Assembly: GCF_019355055.1 (NCBI RefSeq)
Contig: NZ_CP048411.1
Span: 1,426,001 to 1,490,000, forward strand
Length of the DNA: 64,000 bases
Direction of reading: 5' to 3'
Origin: Pseudomonas sp. MTM4
Lineage (GTDB): Bacteria; Pseudomonadota; Gammaproteobacteria; Pseudomonadales; Pseudomonadaceae
Shown: positions 26,240-35,039 of the stretch, in pieces
How positions within the stretch are numbered: the stretch's first letter is position 1
How the letters are laid out: every line of letters starts with the position of its first letter
Position numbers and translations under genes: made by a program
Notes under the pieces: generated by a model
Databases searched by the model: none
The model's input: only the letters and a program-made list of their open reading frames with translations
What the model was told of the DNA's origin: nothing

Positions 26240-27241
26240 ATGACGGCTGTAGCCAGCTTCAACCCTCAGGCGTTTCGCGCCGCGCTGAGCACCTTCACCA
26301 CCGGCGTGACAATCATCACCACCCGCAACGCAGAGGGCGAGCCGGTAGGCGTCACCGCAAACAGCTTCAATTCGGTTTCGCTGAATCCGCCCCTCGTACT
26401 GTGGAGCCTGGCCAAATCGGCGCTGAGCTTGCCGGCGTTCACCGAAAACAGGCACTGGAACGTGCACGTCCTGTCGGCAGAGCAGGACGTGCTGTCGGGC
26501 CGTTTCGCCTCCCGCGGTGAGAACAAGTTCGCCGGCGTCAATCTCGACCAGGGCATCAACGACACGCCGCTGTTCAAGGATTGCACCGCCCGCTTTCAAT
26601 GCCGTACGGCCTTCACCTACGAAGGCGGCGATCACCTGATCTTCGTGGGCGAGGTGCTGGCCTTCGACAAGACCGAACTACCGCCGCTGGCCTACCAAAG
26701 CGGCCAGTACGCGCTGGCGACGTGCAAGCCTCGCGAACTCCTGCGCCTGGGTGCGGAGCCGCCACCCGAGTGCAGCTATACCGAAGACCTGCTGGGCTAT
26801 CTGGCCGGTCGTGCGCACTACCAGCTGCTGGACGCACTGCGGCGGCTGCTGCATAGCCAGAAGATCGATGAGCATGCCTTCTTCGTACTCTCGGTGCTGT
26901 GCATCCAGGACAACCTGACCCTGGAAGAAATCAATGACTACGTCAGCTATACCGGCCGGGAAGTCACGCAATCGCTGATGCTGTTCCTGGAGAAGCAGGG
27001 CTATGTGGCGCCCGACAAGCAGTTTGGGGTGCTTCGCTTTTTGCTCACTGCGGCCGGGCGGGAGCTGTCGCTCGAACAGATCGCGTTGGCCAAGGCGGTC
27101 GAACAGCAGCTGATAGAAAAGCTTGGCCAAGCAGACGCGCAGGTTCTGAAGATGCTGCTCAAGCGCCTCATTCAGGCGACCGATCCCGGCCTGCCGGACC
27201 TGTGGGCGCCAGCGTCACAGGAATTCGGCGCCCGCGCTTGA
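26240..27241 (+). CDS. flavin reductase fused to a MarR-like domain (HsaB-like)
   Basis: 333 residues: a flavin reductase domain (about 1-170; RAALSTFTTGVTIITTRN, GVTANSFNSVSLNPP) followed by a winged-helix MarR-like domain (about 175-325). Ordinary HsaB is a single domain of about 190 residues. The fused layout is that of the Acinetobacter p-hydroxyphenylacetate hydroxylase reductase C1, where the MarR-like part senses substrate and releases autoinhibition. It should supply reduced flavin to the HsaA-like oxygenase at 21645-22835. Start at ATG 26240, with AGGCAG upstream; the in-frame ATG at 26177 overlaps the operator. Confidence 0.82.
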   Translation: MTAVASFNPQAFRAALSTFTTGVTIITTRNAEGEPVGVTANSFNSVSLNPPLVLWSLAKSALSLPAFTENRHWNVHVLSAEQDVLSGRFASRGENKFAGVNLDQGINDTPLFKDCTARFQCRTAFTYEGGDHLIFVGEVLAFDKTELPPLAYQSGQYALATCKPRELLRLGAEPPPECSYTEDLLGYLAGRAHYQLLDALRRLLHSQKIDEHAFFVLSVLCIQDNLTLEEINDYVSYTGREVTQSLMLFLEKQGYVAPDKQFGVLRFLLTAAGRELSLEQIALAKAVEQQLIEKLGQADAQVLKMLLKRLIQATDPGLPDLWAPASQEFGARA

Positions 27242-27266
27242 AGACTCTCGAAAAAAGGAAGACATC

Positions 27267-28040
27267 ATGAGCTTGCTCGATCGCTTCACCCTGCGCGATG
27301 ACGTCGCCATCGTCACCGGTGCTGGACGCGGAATTGGCCGCGCCATCGCGCTCGCCTATGCCGAAGCCGGTGCGCGGGTGGTCTGCGCCGCGCGCACACT
27401 GACGGACGTCGAGGCCGTGGTGGCCGACATTCGCGCCGCCGGTGGCCAGGCCGTCGCGGTCAGCTGCGACGTCAACGAGCCGGCCCAACGCCAAGCGATG
27501 GTGCAGACCGCGCTGGAGACCTTCGGGCGCATCACTCATCTGGTCAACAATGCTGGCGGTGCCGGACCGAACGATCCGCTGAAGATGAGCGTCGAGGAAT
27601 TCGAGCAGGTTCTGCGTTTTAACGTGAGCTCGGCCTATGCGCTTGCCCAGCTCTGCGTGCCGCACATGCACGAAGCCGGTAGCGGCAACATTCTCAATAT
27701 CACCTCTGGCGCCGCCCGCTACGCGCAGCCGCAGTTCAGCGCTTACGGTGCAGCCAAGGCGGCGTTGACGCAATTGACTCGCCTGCTGGCGCACGATTTC
27801 GCGCCACGGATCCGGGTCAACGCCATCGCACCCGGCCCGATCCTCACCGATGCGTTGAATCGAGTGATGCCGACCGAGATGCGCGCGGCCATGGAAGCGA
27901 ACACGCCGATGAAATGCCTGGGCGAGGTGGAAGACATCGCCGCTGCCGCACTGTACCTAGCGACCCCGGCCTCCAGGTGGGTAACCGGCAAGATCATCGA
28001 AGTCGACGGCGGTGCCGAATCCAGCGTCTGGCCGGGCTGA
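27267..28040 (+). CDS. SDR resembling 7alpha-hydroxysteroid dehydrogenase
   Basis: 257 residues, classical SDR: TGAGRGIGRA, NNAGGAGP, catalytic Ser in NITSGAA, YGAAKAA. The C-terminal half, with NAIAPGPILTDAL, NTPMKCLG, the EDIAAAALYLATP run and VTGKIIEVDGG, lines up with E. coli 7alpha-HSD (NGIAPGAILTDAL, NTPIRRLG) as I remember it. A 7alpha-hydroxyl occurs in cholate and chenodeoxycholate, so this fits a bile-acid island. AAGGAAG site, 25 nt after the flavin reductase, at the head of the hydratase/dehydrogenase/aldolase genes. Confidence 0.75.
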   Translation: MSLLDRFTLRDDVAIVTGAGRGIGRAIALAYAEAGARVVCAARTLTDVEAVVADIRAAGGQAVAVSCDVNEPAQRQAMVQTALETFGRITHLVNNAGGAGPNDPLKMSVEEFEQVLRFNVSSAYALAQLCVPHMHEAGSGNILNITSGAARYAQPQFSAYGAAKAALTQLTRLLAHDFAPRIRVNAIAPGPILTDALNRVMPTEMRAAMEANTPMKCLGEVEDIAAAALYLATPASRWVTGKIIEVDGGAESSVWPG

Positions 28041-28049
28041 GGAGAAACC

Positions 28050-28844
28050 ATGCTTGACCCCCAACTGATTGAAACCCTCGGCGACGAGCTGTTCGCCGCC
28101 CTGCGCGAGCGCCGCACCCTGGCGCCGCTGACCCAGCGCTACCCGGCCATCGACATCGATGACGCCTATCGCATCTCGCTGCGTTTTCTCGCACGGCGCG
28201 AGGCCTTCGGTGAACAGGTGATCGGTAAAAAAATCGGCGTCACCAGCAAGGCCGTACAGGACATGCTGAACGTCCACCAGCCCGATTTCGGCTTTCTCAC
28301 CAATCGCATGCAGGTTGCCCGCGGCAGCGACGTGAGCATGGCCGAACACCGATTGATCCAGCCGCGCGCCGAAGGCGAGATCGCCTTCATTCTGGCCGAG
28401 GATCTCAACGGCCCGGGCGTTACCGCATCCGACGTGCTGGCGGCGACCGCCTCGGTAGCCTGCTGCTTCGAGATTGTCGATTCGCGGATCGACGACTGGA
28501 AAATCCGCATCCAGGACACCGTCGCCGATAACGCCTCCTGCGGCGTGTTTGCCCTGGGCGATACCCGCATCGACCCGCGCCAGCTGGATCTGGCCGCCTG
28601 CGAGCTACGGATGTTCAAGAACGATCAACCCGCTGGCCAGGGGCTGGGCTCCGCCGTGCAGGGCCACCCCTGCGAGGCCGTCGCGTGGCTGGCCAATACG
28701 CTGGGCCGGCTCGGCATTCCGTTTCGCAAGGGCGAGGTGATCCTTTCCGGCGCCCTCGCCCCGCTGGTGCCAGTGGGCGCCGGCGACCGCATCCACATGA
28801 CTATCGGCGGCCTTGGCTCGGCCAGCCTGCAGTTCATCGAGTGA
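28050..28844 (+). CDS. 2-hydroxypenta-2,4-dienoate-type hydratase (HsaE/TesE/BphH family)
   Basis: 264 residues of the fumarylacetoacetase/hydratase fold: [31 protein letters not shown] (metal-ligand glutamates), [15 protein letters not shown]. It adds water to the 2-hydroxydienoate released by meta-cleavage, giving a 4-hydroxy-2-oxo acid for the aldolase two genes on. In steroid degraders the substrate is the 2-hydroxyhexa-2,4-dienoate from ring A. GAGGAG 5 nt before the ATG; 9 nt after the SDR gene. Confidence 0.88.
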   Translation: MLDPQLIETLGDELFAALRERRTLAPLTQRYPAIDIDDAYRISLRFLARREAFGEQVIGKKIGVTSKAVQDMLNVHQPDFGFLTNRMQVARGSDVSMAEHRLIQPRAEGEIAFILAEDLNGPGVTASDVLAATASVACCFEIVDSRIDDWKIRIQDTVADNASCGVFALGDTRIDPRQLDLAACELRMFKNDQPAGQGLGSAVQGHPCEAVAWLANTLGRLGIPFRKGEVILSGALAPLVPVGAGDRIHMTIGGLGSASLQFIE

Positions 28845-28869
28845 CCCCGAGCTGGCAAGGAGACGATTG

Positions 28870-29766
28870 ATGAGCAAGAAAATCCGCTGCGCCCTGATCG
28901 GGCCCGGCAACATCGGCACCGACCTTCTGTACAAGCTAAAGCGTAGCGAGGTGCTGGAGCCTGTATGGATGGTGGGCATCGACCCCACTTCCGAAGGCTT
29001 GAAGCGCGCCGAGGAGATGGGCCTGAAAGTCACGGCCGAGGGCGTGGACGGCCTGCTGCCTCACGTGAAGGCGGATGACATTCGCATCGCCTTCGATGCC
29101 ACTTCTGCCTACGTGCATGCCGAGAACAGCCGCAAGCTCAACGAACTGGGCGTGCTGATGATCGACCTGACGCCAGCGGCCATCGGCCCCTATTGTGTGC
29201 CTCCGGTGAACCTGAAAGACAACCTCAAGGCCGGCGCGCTGAACGTCAACATGGTCACCTGCGGCGGCCAGGCCACCATTCCGCTGGTGGCGGCGGTGTC
29301 TCGGGTGCAGCCGGTGGCGTATGCCGAGATCATCGCAACGGCGGCTTCGAAGTCGGTCGGGCCTGGTACTCGCAAGAATATCGACGAGTTCACCCGCACC
29401 ACCGCCAGCGCGGTGGAACAGGTGGGCGGCGCGAAGAAGGGCAAGGCGATCATCGTCATCAACCCGGCCGAGCCGCCGTTGATCATGCGCGACACCGTGC
29501 ACTGCCTAACGGAAGGCACCCCGGACGAGGCGGCGATCACCACCTCGATCATGGCCATGATCGCCGAGGTGCAGCGGTACGTGCCCGGCTACCAACTGGT
29601 CAACGGGCCGGTGTTCGAGGGCAACCGGGTCTCCATCTTCATGGAAGTGGAAGGCCTGGGCGACTACCTGCCCAAGTACGCCGGCAACCTGGACATCATG
29701 ACCGCAGCCTCGGCGCGTACTGCCGAGATGTTCGCCGAAGAACTGCTCAAGCAGACCGAGCTTTAA
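28870..29766 (+). CDS. acylating acetaldehyde/propionaldehyde dehydrogenase (HsaG/TesF/BphJ family)
   Basis: 298 residues. [11 protein letters not shown] is the NAD-binding loop; the catalytic Cys is Cys131 in [11 protein letters not shown], the same number as in BphJ. It converts the aldehyde made by the aldolase into acyl-CoA, by substrate channelling in the heterotetramer with the next gene product. In the steroid pathway the aldehyde is propionaldehyde. Start at 28870 (MSKKIR) with AAGGAG upstream; an earlier in-frame ATG at 28813 lies inside the hydratase gene. Confidence 0.9.
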   Translation: MSKKIRCALIGPGNIGTDLLYKLKRSEVLEPVWMVGIDPTSEGLKRAEEMGLKVTAEGVDGLLPHVKADDIRIAFDATSAYVHAENSRKLNELGVLMIDLTPAAIGPYCVPPVNLKDNLKAGALNVNMVTCGGQATIPLVAAVSRVQPVAYAEIIATAASKSVGPGTRKNIDEFTRTTASAVEQVGGAKKGKAIIVINPAEPPLIMRDTVHCLTEGTPDEAAITTSIMAMIAEVQRYVPGYQLVNGPVFEGNRVSIFMEVEGLGDYLPKYAGNLDIMTAASARTAEMFAEELLKQTEL

Positions 29767-29776
29767 GGAGCGCGCC

Positions 29777-30808
29777 ATGGACCTTCGCGGCAAGAAAATT
29801 ACCGTTCACGACATGTGCCTGCGCGACGGCATGCACCCCAAGCGCCACCAGATCAGCCTGGAGCAGATGAAAAGCATCGCCCAGGGCCTGGATGCGGCCG
29901 GCGTGCCGCTGATCGAGGTCACCCACGGCGACGGCCTGGGCGGTACCTCGGTCAACTACGGCTTTCCGGCCCACAGCGATGAGGAATACCTGTCGGCGGT
30001 GATTCCACTGATGAAAAACGCCAAGGTATCCACCCTGCTGCTTCCGGGCATCGGCACCGTCGATCACCTGAAGATGGCCCACGAGCTGGGCGTTGCCACC
30101 ATTCGCGTGGCGACCCATTGCACCGAGGCGGACGTCTCCGAGCAACATATCAGCCACGCCCGCACGCTGGGCATGGACACCGTGGGCTTTCTGATGATGG
30201 CGCATATGAACAGTCCGCAAGGACTGGCGACTCAGGGCCGGCTGATGGAAAGCTATGGCGCCAACTGCGTGTACATCACCGACTCGGCCGGTTACCTGTT
30301 GCCGGAGGATGTCCACGCGCGGGTCGCCGCCCTGCGAGATGCCCTCGCGCCGGAAACCGAGATCGGCTTTCACGGCCACCACAACCTGTCGATGGGCGTG
30401 GCCAACTCCATCGCCGCCATCAGCGCCGGCGCGACACGCATCGACGCAGCCTGTGCAGGCCTTGGTGCCGGTGCCGGCAATACGCCGATGGAAGTGCTGG
30501 TGGCGGTCTGCGACCGCATGGGCATCGAGACCGGCGTCAGCGTGTTCGGCATCCAGGATGTGGCCGAGGATCTCGTGGTGCCAATCATGGATTTCCCCAT
30601 CCGCAGCGACCGCGATGCACTGACCATGGGCTACGCCGGGGTTTACGGGTCCTTCTTGTTGTTCGCCAAGCGCGCCGAGAAGAAGTACGGCGTCTCGGCG
30701 CGTGAAATCCTGGTCGAAATGGGCCGCCGTGGCATGGTCGGTGGCCAGGAAGACATGATCGAGGACACCGCCCTGACTCTTCTCAAGCAGCGCCAGGCCA
30801 GCGCCTGA
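29777..30808 (+). CDS. 4-hydroxy-2-oxovalerate/hexanoate aldolase (HsaF/TesG/BphI family)
   Basis: 343 residues. Arg16-Asp17 in CLRDGMH and the His199-Gly-His201 metal site in IGFHGHHN match BphI. A Mn-dependent class II aldolase giving pyruvate and an aldehyde that passes to the dehydrogenase encoded just upstream (10-nt gap, AAGGAG site). The terminal step of ring A degradation in this island. Confidence 0.9.
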   Translation: MDLRGKKITVHDMCLRDGMHPKRHQISLEQMKSIAQGLDAAGVPLIEVTHGDGLGGTSVNYGFPAHSDEEYLSAVIPLMKNAKVSTLLLPGIGTVDHLKMAHELGVATIRVATHCTEADVSEQHISHARTLGMDTVGFLMMAHMNSPQGLATQGRLMESYGANCVYITDSAGYLLPEDVHARVAALRDALAPETEIGFHGHHNLSMGVANSIAAISAGATRIDAACAGLGAGAGNTPMEVLVAVCDRMGIETGVSVFGIQDVAEDLVVPIMDFPIRSDRDALTMGYAGVYGSFLLFAKRAEKKYGVSAREILVEMGRRGMVGGQEDMIEDTALTLLKQRQASA

Positions 30809-30855
30809 GCCGCCCCTCTCGGTCGGCCCGCCCAGGCCGGCCACCGGAGCCACGC

Positions 30856-32214
30856 ATGACGACCGCGACTACTTCCGAGACTGGCCTTGGCTGGCGTACC
30901 CATGGCGTGCTGGCGCTGCTGGTGACGGCCTATGCCGGCAGCTTCATTGGCCGGCAGATCATGTCGGTGATGATCGAACCGATCAAACTGGAATTCGGCG
31001 TCAGCGATACCGCGATGGGGCTGCTCTCCGGTCTGGTCTTTGCCGCCTTTTACGCACTGCTCGGCCTGCCCGCCGGACGCCTTGCCGACCGCCATTCGCG
31101 CATGCGGGTGCTGGCTATCGCCGCCGTGCTGTGGGCATTGGCGACCCTGCTCTGCGGCCTGGCCATGAGCTTTTTCATGCTGGCGTTGGCGCGGATGCTG
31201 GTTGCGGCCACCGAAGCGCCGGTAATGCCGGCCTCGCTGTCGCTGATCGCGGATCTCTACCCGGCGCACAACCGCTCGCTGGCAATCAGCTGCTTCACCG
31301 GCGCGCCGACCCTGTCGGCCATCCTCGGCCTGAGCGTCGGCGCCTGGCTGGTCGACGTTTATGGCTGGCGCACCGGCTTTATGCTGATCGCCGCGCCTTT
31401 GTTGCTGCTATCGCTGGTGTTCGGTTTTGTGGTTCGCGAACCGTCTCGCGGCCGCTGGGATGCGGTGAGCACGCACCCGGTCCCGGGCGAGACGCTGACG
31501 CAATCGGCGCTGGAACTGCTACGCAACCGACCCTACCTGCTATTGATGAGCGCCAGCTCGCTGACGACCTTTGGCGCCTACGCCTTCGGCATGTGGAACA
31601 CGACCTTTCTGATGCGCAGCCACGACCTCTCGCTGCAGCATGCCGGCATCCTCGCCGGCGTGGTCAGCGGGGCCAGCATGGCCGTTGGCGGATTGTTCAG
31701 CGGCTGGCTGACCGATCGCCTTAGCGCCTTGAACCGCGCCTGGCTATTGCGCATTCCGCTGCTGGGACATGTCGTGGGGCTGATTGGAATGGCGCTTTAC
31801 CTGCTCGCGCCCAAGGGCACCTTGTTCATGCTAGGCGGCCTGCCCGTGCCGACAGCGATGCTCTGGGCTGCGCTCAGTGGCTTCTTCGCGATCTGGTGGG
31901 TGGCGGCTTCTTTCAATCTGCTGACTCAACTGGTCAGCCCCTGGCAACGCGGCACGGCGATCGCGCTGCAGACGATCTTCTCCACCCTGCTCGGCATCGG
32001 CCTCGGCCCGCTCGCTGCCGGGCTTCTGAGCGACGCGCTCAGCACCACGTTCGGACATGAATCGCTGCGCTACGCCTTGTTGGTGGTCAGCTGTAGTTTG
32101 TTCGCACCGCTGGCGCTGCTTCTGACGCTGTACCGTGCCCGGGCGTACCAGGAGACTTCGCCCGTTCGTACCCCCGCGCCCTCAGCCATCCCGCTCGCCG
32201 CTTGCGCGGATTAA
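30856..32214 (+). CDS. MFS transporter (probable steroid or metabolite permease)
   Basis: 452 residues with about 12 hydrophobic segments. The loop GLPAGRLADRHSRMRVL between TM2 and TM3 is the MFS signature, and the N-terminal half resembles spinster-type permeases. Same strand as, and 47 nt after, the aldolase gene, GGAG site. A role in uptake of steroid acids or export of intermediates is inferred from position only. A bidirectional terminator follows. Confidence 0.8.
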   Translation: MTTATTSETGLGWRTHGVLALLVTAYAGSFIGRQIMSVMIEPIKLEFGVSDTAMGLLSGLVFAAFYALLGLPAGRLADRHSRMRVLAIAAVLWALATLLCGLAMSFFMLALARMLVAATEAPVMPASLSLIADLYPAHNRSLAISCFTGAPTLSAILGLSVGAWLVDVYGWRTGFMLIAAPLLLLSLVFGFVVREPSRGRWDAVSTHPVPGETLTQSALELLRNRPYLLLMSASSLTTFGAYAFGMWNTTFLMRSHDLSLQHAGILAGVVSGASMAVGGLFSGWLTDRLSALNRAWLLRIPLLGHVVGLIGMALYLLAPKGTLFMLGGLPVPTAMLWAALSGFFAIWWVAASFNLLTQLVSPWQRGTAIALQTIFSTLLGIGLGPLAAGLLSDALSTTFGHESLRYALLVVSCSLFAPLALLLTLYRARAYQETSPVRTPAPSAIPLAACAD

Positions 32215-32232
32215 CGTCGGTTCTCCAAACGC

Positions 32233-32261
32233 AAAAACGCCTGGCAAGCCAGGCGCTTTTT
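32233..32261. terminator. bidirectional intrinsic terminator
   Basis: Stem CGCCTGGC (32238-32245) and GCCAGGCG (32248-32255) with AAAAA before and TTTTT shortly after, so both strands have a hairpin plus T-run. It lies between the convergent MFS transporter and 3alpha-HSD genes. Confidence 0.8.
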
Positions 32262-32278
32262 GATCTGCGAGACGAACT

Positions 32279-33046
32279 TCAGAACGTGTTCGGTCGGACC
32301 ATCGCGTCCATGCCGCCATCGGCGAATAGCACGCTGCCATGGACGAAACTCGCCTGTTCCGAGAGCAGGAAGGCGATCACCGACGCCACCTCCGTTGGCT
32401 CGCTGCCCCGGCCCAACGGCGCAACAAAACGACGGGTCGATTCGCCGTAGCGAGGATCGGCCTTGGACGCTTGCAACAAAGGCGTTTCCACGGCGCCAGG
32501 CGCGACCACATTGAGGCGCACCCCAAGCTTGCCCCAGTCCGGCGCCTTTTGCCGCGCCATGCAAGTGACCGAATATTTGGAACCGGCGTAGGCCATGTGC
32601 GGCTCGTTCTGCGACTCGGCCAGCTCGATCGCTCGGGTTTCATCACCGCTCAGCATGGCCTTGACCATCGGCAACTCATGCGCGCCTGGCTGCACTGAAG
32701 CGACGGACCCAACCACCACAGCGGCGGGCTTGTGTCCTTTCTGCAACGCCTCGAATAGCCCGTCCAGCAGATCGTTCACACCAAAATGATTGACCGCCAC
32801 GATCAGCCCGCAGCTTGGCGCGGTGACGCCAACGCCCGCGCAGCAGACCAACCCGTCAAGCACGCCGCCACAACGCTCGAGCACCGAGGCGACTGCCGCC
32901 TGGCGACCACTGGGAGTGGATAAGTCGGCATTGATCTCGGCGTTGGCTCGGTCGATTCCGATTACGGTGTGGCCGGCGCTCATCAGCACCTCGCTCAGCG
33001 CCGCGCCGATGCCAGAGGCGGATCCGGTAATTGCTGTGACAGGCAT
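32279..33046 (-). CDS. hsdA: 3alpha-hydroxysteroid dehydrogenase/carbonyl reductase
   Basis: 255 residues, SDR with TGSASGIGAAL, NADLSTPSGRQ, GSVAS, YAGSKYS. The C-terminal stretch PLLQASKADPRYGES...SVIAFLLSEQASFVHG...GGMDAMVRPNTF is nearly collinear with Comamonas testosteroni HsdA as I recall it (PLLQAGLQDPRYGES, GGIDAVMRP). It oxidises the 3alpha-hydroxyl of bile acids and other steroids to the 3-ketone, the first step before the KstD-type enzymes. Start at 33046 with AAGGAG 6 nt upstream; the in-frame ATG at 33109 lacks a good site. Confidence 0.88.
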   Translation of the reverse strand: MPVTAITGSASGIGAALSEVLMSAGHTVIGIDRANAEINADLSTPSGRQAAVASVLERCGGVLDGLVCCAGVGVTAPSCGLIVAVNHFGVNDLLDGLFEALQKGHKPAAVVVGSVASVQPGAHELPMVKAMLSGDETRAIELAESQNEPHMAYAGSKYSVTCMARQKAPDWGKLGVRLNVVAPGAVETPLLQASKADPRYGESTRRFVAPLGRGSEPTEVASVIAFLLSEQASFVHGSVLFADGGMDAMVRPNTF

Positions 33047-33136
33047 GTGCTTCTCCTTCCAAAACGATATGGGTGGCGCCCTGACTTCAGGCATCAGCGG
33101 TTGGCTCATTTGCCCATGCGTTCACAGCGCCTCACA

Positions 33137-33152
33137 TCGTCCGGAAAGACTA
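33137..33152. promoter_or_regulatory. candidate island operator upstream of hsdA
   Basis: TCGTCC-GGAA-AGACTA: left arm perfect, right arm 4 of 6 against the TCGTCC-N4-GGACGA palindrome. Lies in the 303-bp divergent gap between hsdA and the crotonase-like gene; apart from this and the copy at 33177-33192 I see nothing in that gap. Confidence 0.5.
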
Positions 33153-33176
33153 AAGCCTCCGAGGTTGTCTGAGATG

Positions 33177-33192
33177 TACTCCGTATGAACGA
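33177..33192. promoter_or_regulatory. second operator-like copy between hsdA and the crotonase-like gene
   Basis: TACTCC-GTAT-GAACGA: 4 of 6 and 5 of 6 matches to the arms of TCGTCC-N4-GGACGA, 40 bp from the copy at 33137. Paired spacing resembles that at 26126/26162 (36 bp). Confidence 0.4.
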
Positions 33193-33349
33193 TGCGCCGA
33201 CCACGGGCTCTTGCCAACACTGATCGCAATCGTGGGCACCGCATGCCGAGCCGCCGGATTTCTGCCCACACGCTGATCACAAATGAAGGTGCGCCCTTTG
33301 GGCCAAACCTCGGCTCCAGCTACCCGCCGCCCCTGTTTCGGAGTCCTAT

Positions 33350-34132
33350 ATGAACAATCGAGCCTCCTCGCCCGTGTCGCTTGAACATAACGGCGCCATC
33401 AGCCAGATCCGATTCAACCGGCCAGAGGCGCTCAATACCATCGACCGGGACATGGCCTGGGCCTTTCTGGCGGCATGCCGTGAGGTGGCGGCGCGTCCAG
33501 CCAGCAGAGTGCTCGTGCTCAGCGGCGCAGGCCGCACGTTCATGGCTGGGGTCGATCTGCCGCAGGTACTCGCGGCGCCAGACTTGATCATCGAAGACCT
33601 GATCGAGCCGATGAATCAGGCCATACAGATCCTGACCGAGCTCGACATCCCGGTTCTCGGCAGCCTGCAGGGACCGATTGCAGGCGCCGGCATGAGCATC
33701 GCCCTGGCTTGCGATCTGGCCATCGCCGCCACCAATTGCCGTTTCAATTTCGCCTGTTTGCAGGCGGGCATCAGCTGCCAGCTCGGTGCTTCCTGGCACC
33801 TGCCTCGTCTCGTGGGGCTGCGCGCGGCCATGGAAATCGCGCTGCTCAATGAGCCCTTGAAGGCTTCCCAGGCGGCAGCCATTGGGCTGGTCAATCGCAT
33901 CGTGCCGCTCGAAACGCTGGCCAGCGAGACCTCGTGCCTGGCCAAGCGCTTGAGCGAGGCGGCAGTACCCGCTCAAGGCCAGCTCAAGCGTTTGATGCGT
34001 GATGCCTACCAGCGCGATCTGCCGCAGCAGCTCGAAGCGGAAAAACGCGCGTTATCCGATTGCCTGGAGAGCGACGAATGCCAGCGCGCGGCCCACGCGT
34101 ACCTGGAAAGGTATCCGGCCATTAACGGCTAG
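33350..34132 (+). CDS. crotonase-family protein lacking both hydratase glutamates
   Basis: 260 residues of the enoyl-CoA hydratase/isomerase family; the oxyanion-hole segment GPIAGAGMSIALACDLAIA is intact. The two Glu residues of hydratases are not: Ser replaces the one in GGGCE, and NFACLQAG replaces FxQPEI. It therefore probably is not a hydratase, but may be an isomerase, hydrolase or ring-opening enzyme. Starts with CGGAG before ATG 33350, divergent from hsdA and upstream of etfBA on the same strand. Confidence 0.8.
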   Translation: MNNRASSPVSLEHNGAISQIRFNRPEALNTIDRDMAWAFLAACREVAARPASRVLVLSGAGRTFMAGVDLPQVLAAPDLIIEDLIEPMNQAIQILTELDIPVLGSLQGPIAGAGMSIALACDLAIAATNCRFNFACLQAGISCQLGASWHLPRLVGLRAAMEIALLNEPLKASQAAAIGLVNRIVPLETLASETSCLAKRLSEAAVPAQGQLKRLMRDAYQRDLPQQLEAEKRALSDCLESDECQRAAHAYLERYPAING

Positions 34133-34289
34133 CAGTCTGTGAATCGGCCCCAGCATCGTCCGTTTAGGTCATCCCTGTTTCAGGAACGCTGCCTATCTTA
34201 GCGACAGCCAATCAGCAGGCGTGTTGAGTCGACTCGACCCTGCTCGCCCAATGAGCCGACATGATCAATCACGGAACAAGAGCCGACTT

Positions 34290-35039
34290 ATGAGAGTTTT
34301 GGTACCCGTCAAACGAGTGGTCGATTACAACGTCAAGGTTCGCGTCAAGGCGGACAACTCCGGCGTCGACCTCGCCAACGTCAAGATGTCGATGAACCCC
34401 TTCTGCGAAATCGCCGTGGAAGAAGCCGTGCGCCTGAAAGAAAAGGGCGTGGCAAGCGAAATCGTCGTGGTTTCCATTGGCCCGACCGCAGCTCAAGAGC
34501 AGCTGCGCACCGCGCTGGCACTGGGTGCCGATCGCGCCGTACTGGTCGAGTCGACCGAAGAGCTCAACTCCCTGGCCGTGGCCAAGCTGCTAAAGGCTGT
34601 AGTCGACAAGGAGCAGCCACAGCTGGTCATTCTCGGTAAGCAGGCCATCGACAGTGACAACAACCAAACCGGCCAGATGCTCGGTGCTTTGACGGGCTAC
34701 GCCCAGGGCACCTTCGCTTCGAAAGTCGAAGTGGAAGGCGACAAGGTCAAAGTCGAGCGTGAAATCGACGGCGGTGCGCAGACCGTTGCGCTGAACCTGC
34801 CGGCAATCGTGACCACCGACCTGCGCCTGAACGAGCCGCGCTACGCGTCGCTGCCGAACATCATGAAGGCCAAGAAGAAGCCGCTGGAAGTGCTGACTCC
34901 GGACGCGCTGGGTGTCACCACCGCCTCCACCGTGAAGACCCTGAAAGTCGAAGCGCCGGCTGCTCGCAGCGCGGGCATCAAGGTCAAGTCCGTGGCTGAA
35001 CTGGTCGAGAAACTGAAGAACGAGGCGAAGGTAATCTAA
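34290..35039 (+). CDS. etfB: electron transfer flavoprotein beta subunit
   Basis: 249 residues: [20 protein letters not shown], the conserved [15 protein letters not shown] and [10 protein letters not shown], and the [16 protein letters not shown] signature. With EtfA it takes electrons from acyl-CoA dehydrogenases and passes them to ETF-ubiquinone oxidoreductase. Start at 34290; an in-frame ATG at 34221 adds residues unlike the family. The six ACADs in this island all need such an acceptor. A half-operator TCGTCC lies at 34156-34161. Confidence 0.93.
   Translation: MRVLVPVKRVVDYNVKVRVKADNSGVDLANVKMSMNPFCEIAVEEAVRLKEKGVASEIVVVSIGPTAAQEQLRTALALGADRAVLVESTEELNSLAVAKLLKAVVDKEQPQLVILGKQAIDSDNNQTGQMLGALTGYAQGTFASKVEVEGDKVKVEREIDGGAQTVALNLPAIVTTDLRLNEPRYASLPNIMKAKKKPLEVLTPDALGVTTASTVKTLKVEAPAARSAGIKVKSVAELVEKLKNEAKVI

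Noticed and set aside
24623..26635. Aldehyde dehydrogenase extended to 670 residues
   Set aside because: The extra 193 residues cross the divergent promoter, two operators and the start of the flavin reductase gene; a GGAGG site and conserved start lie at 26056.
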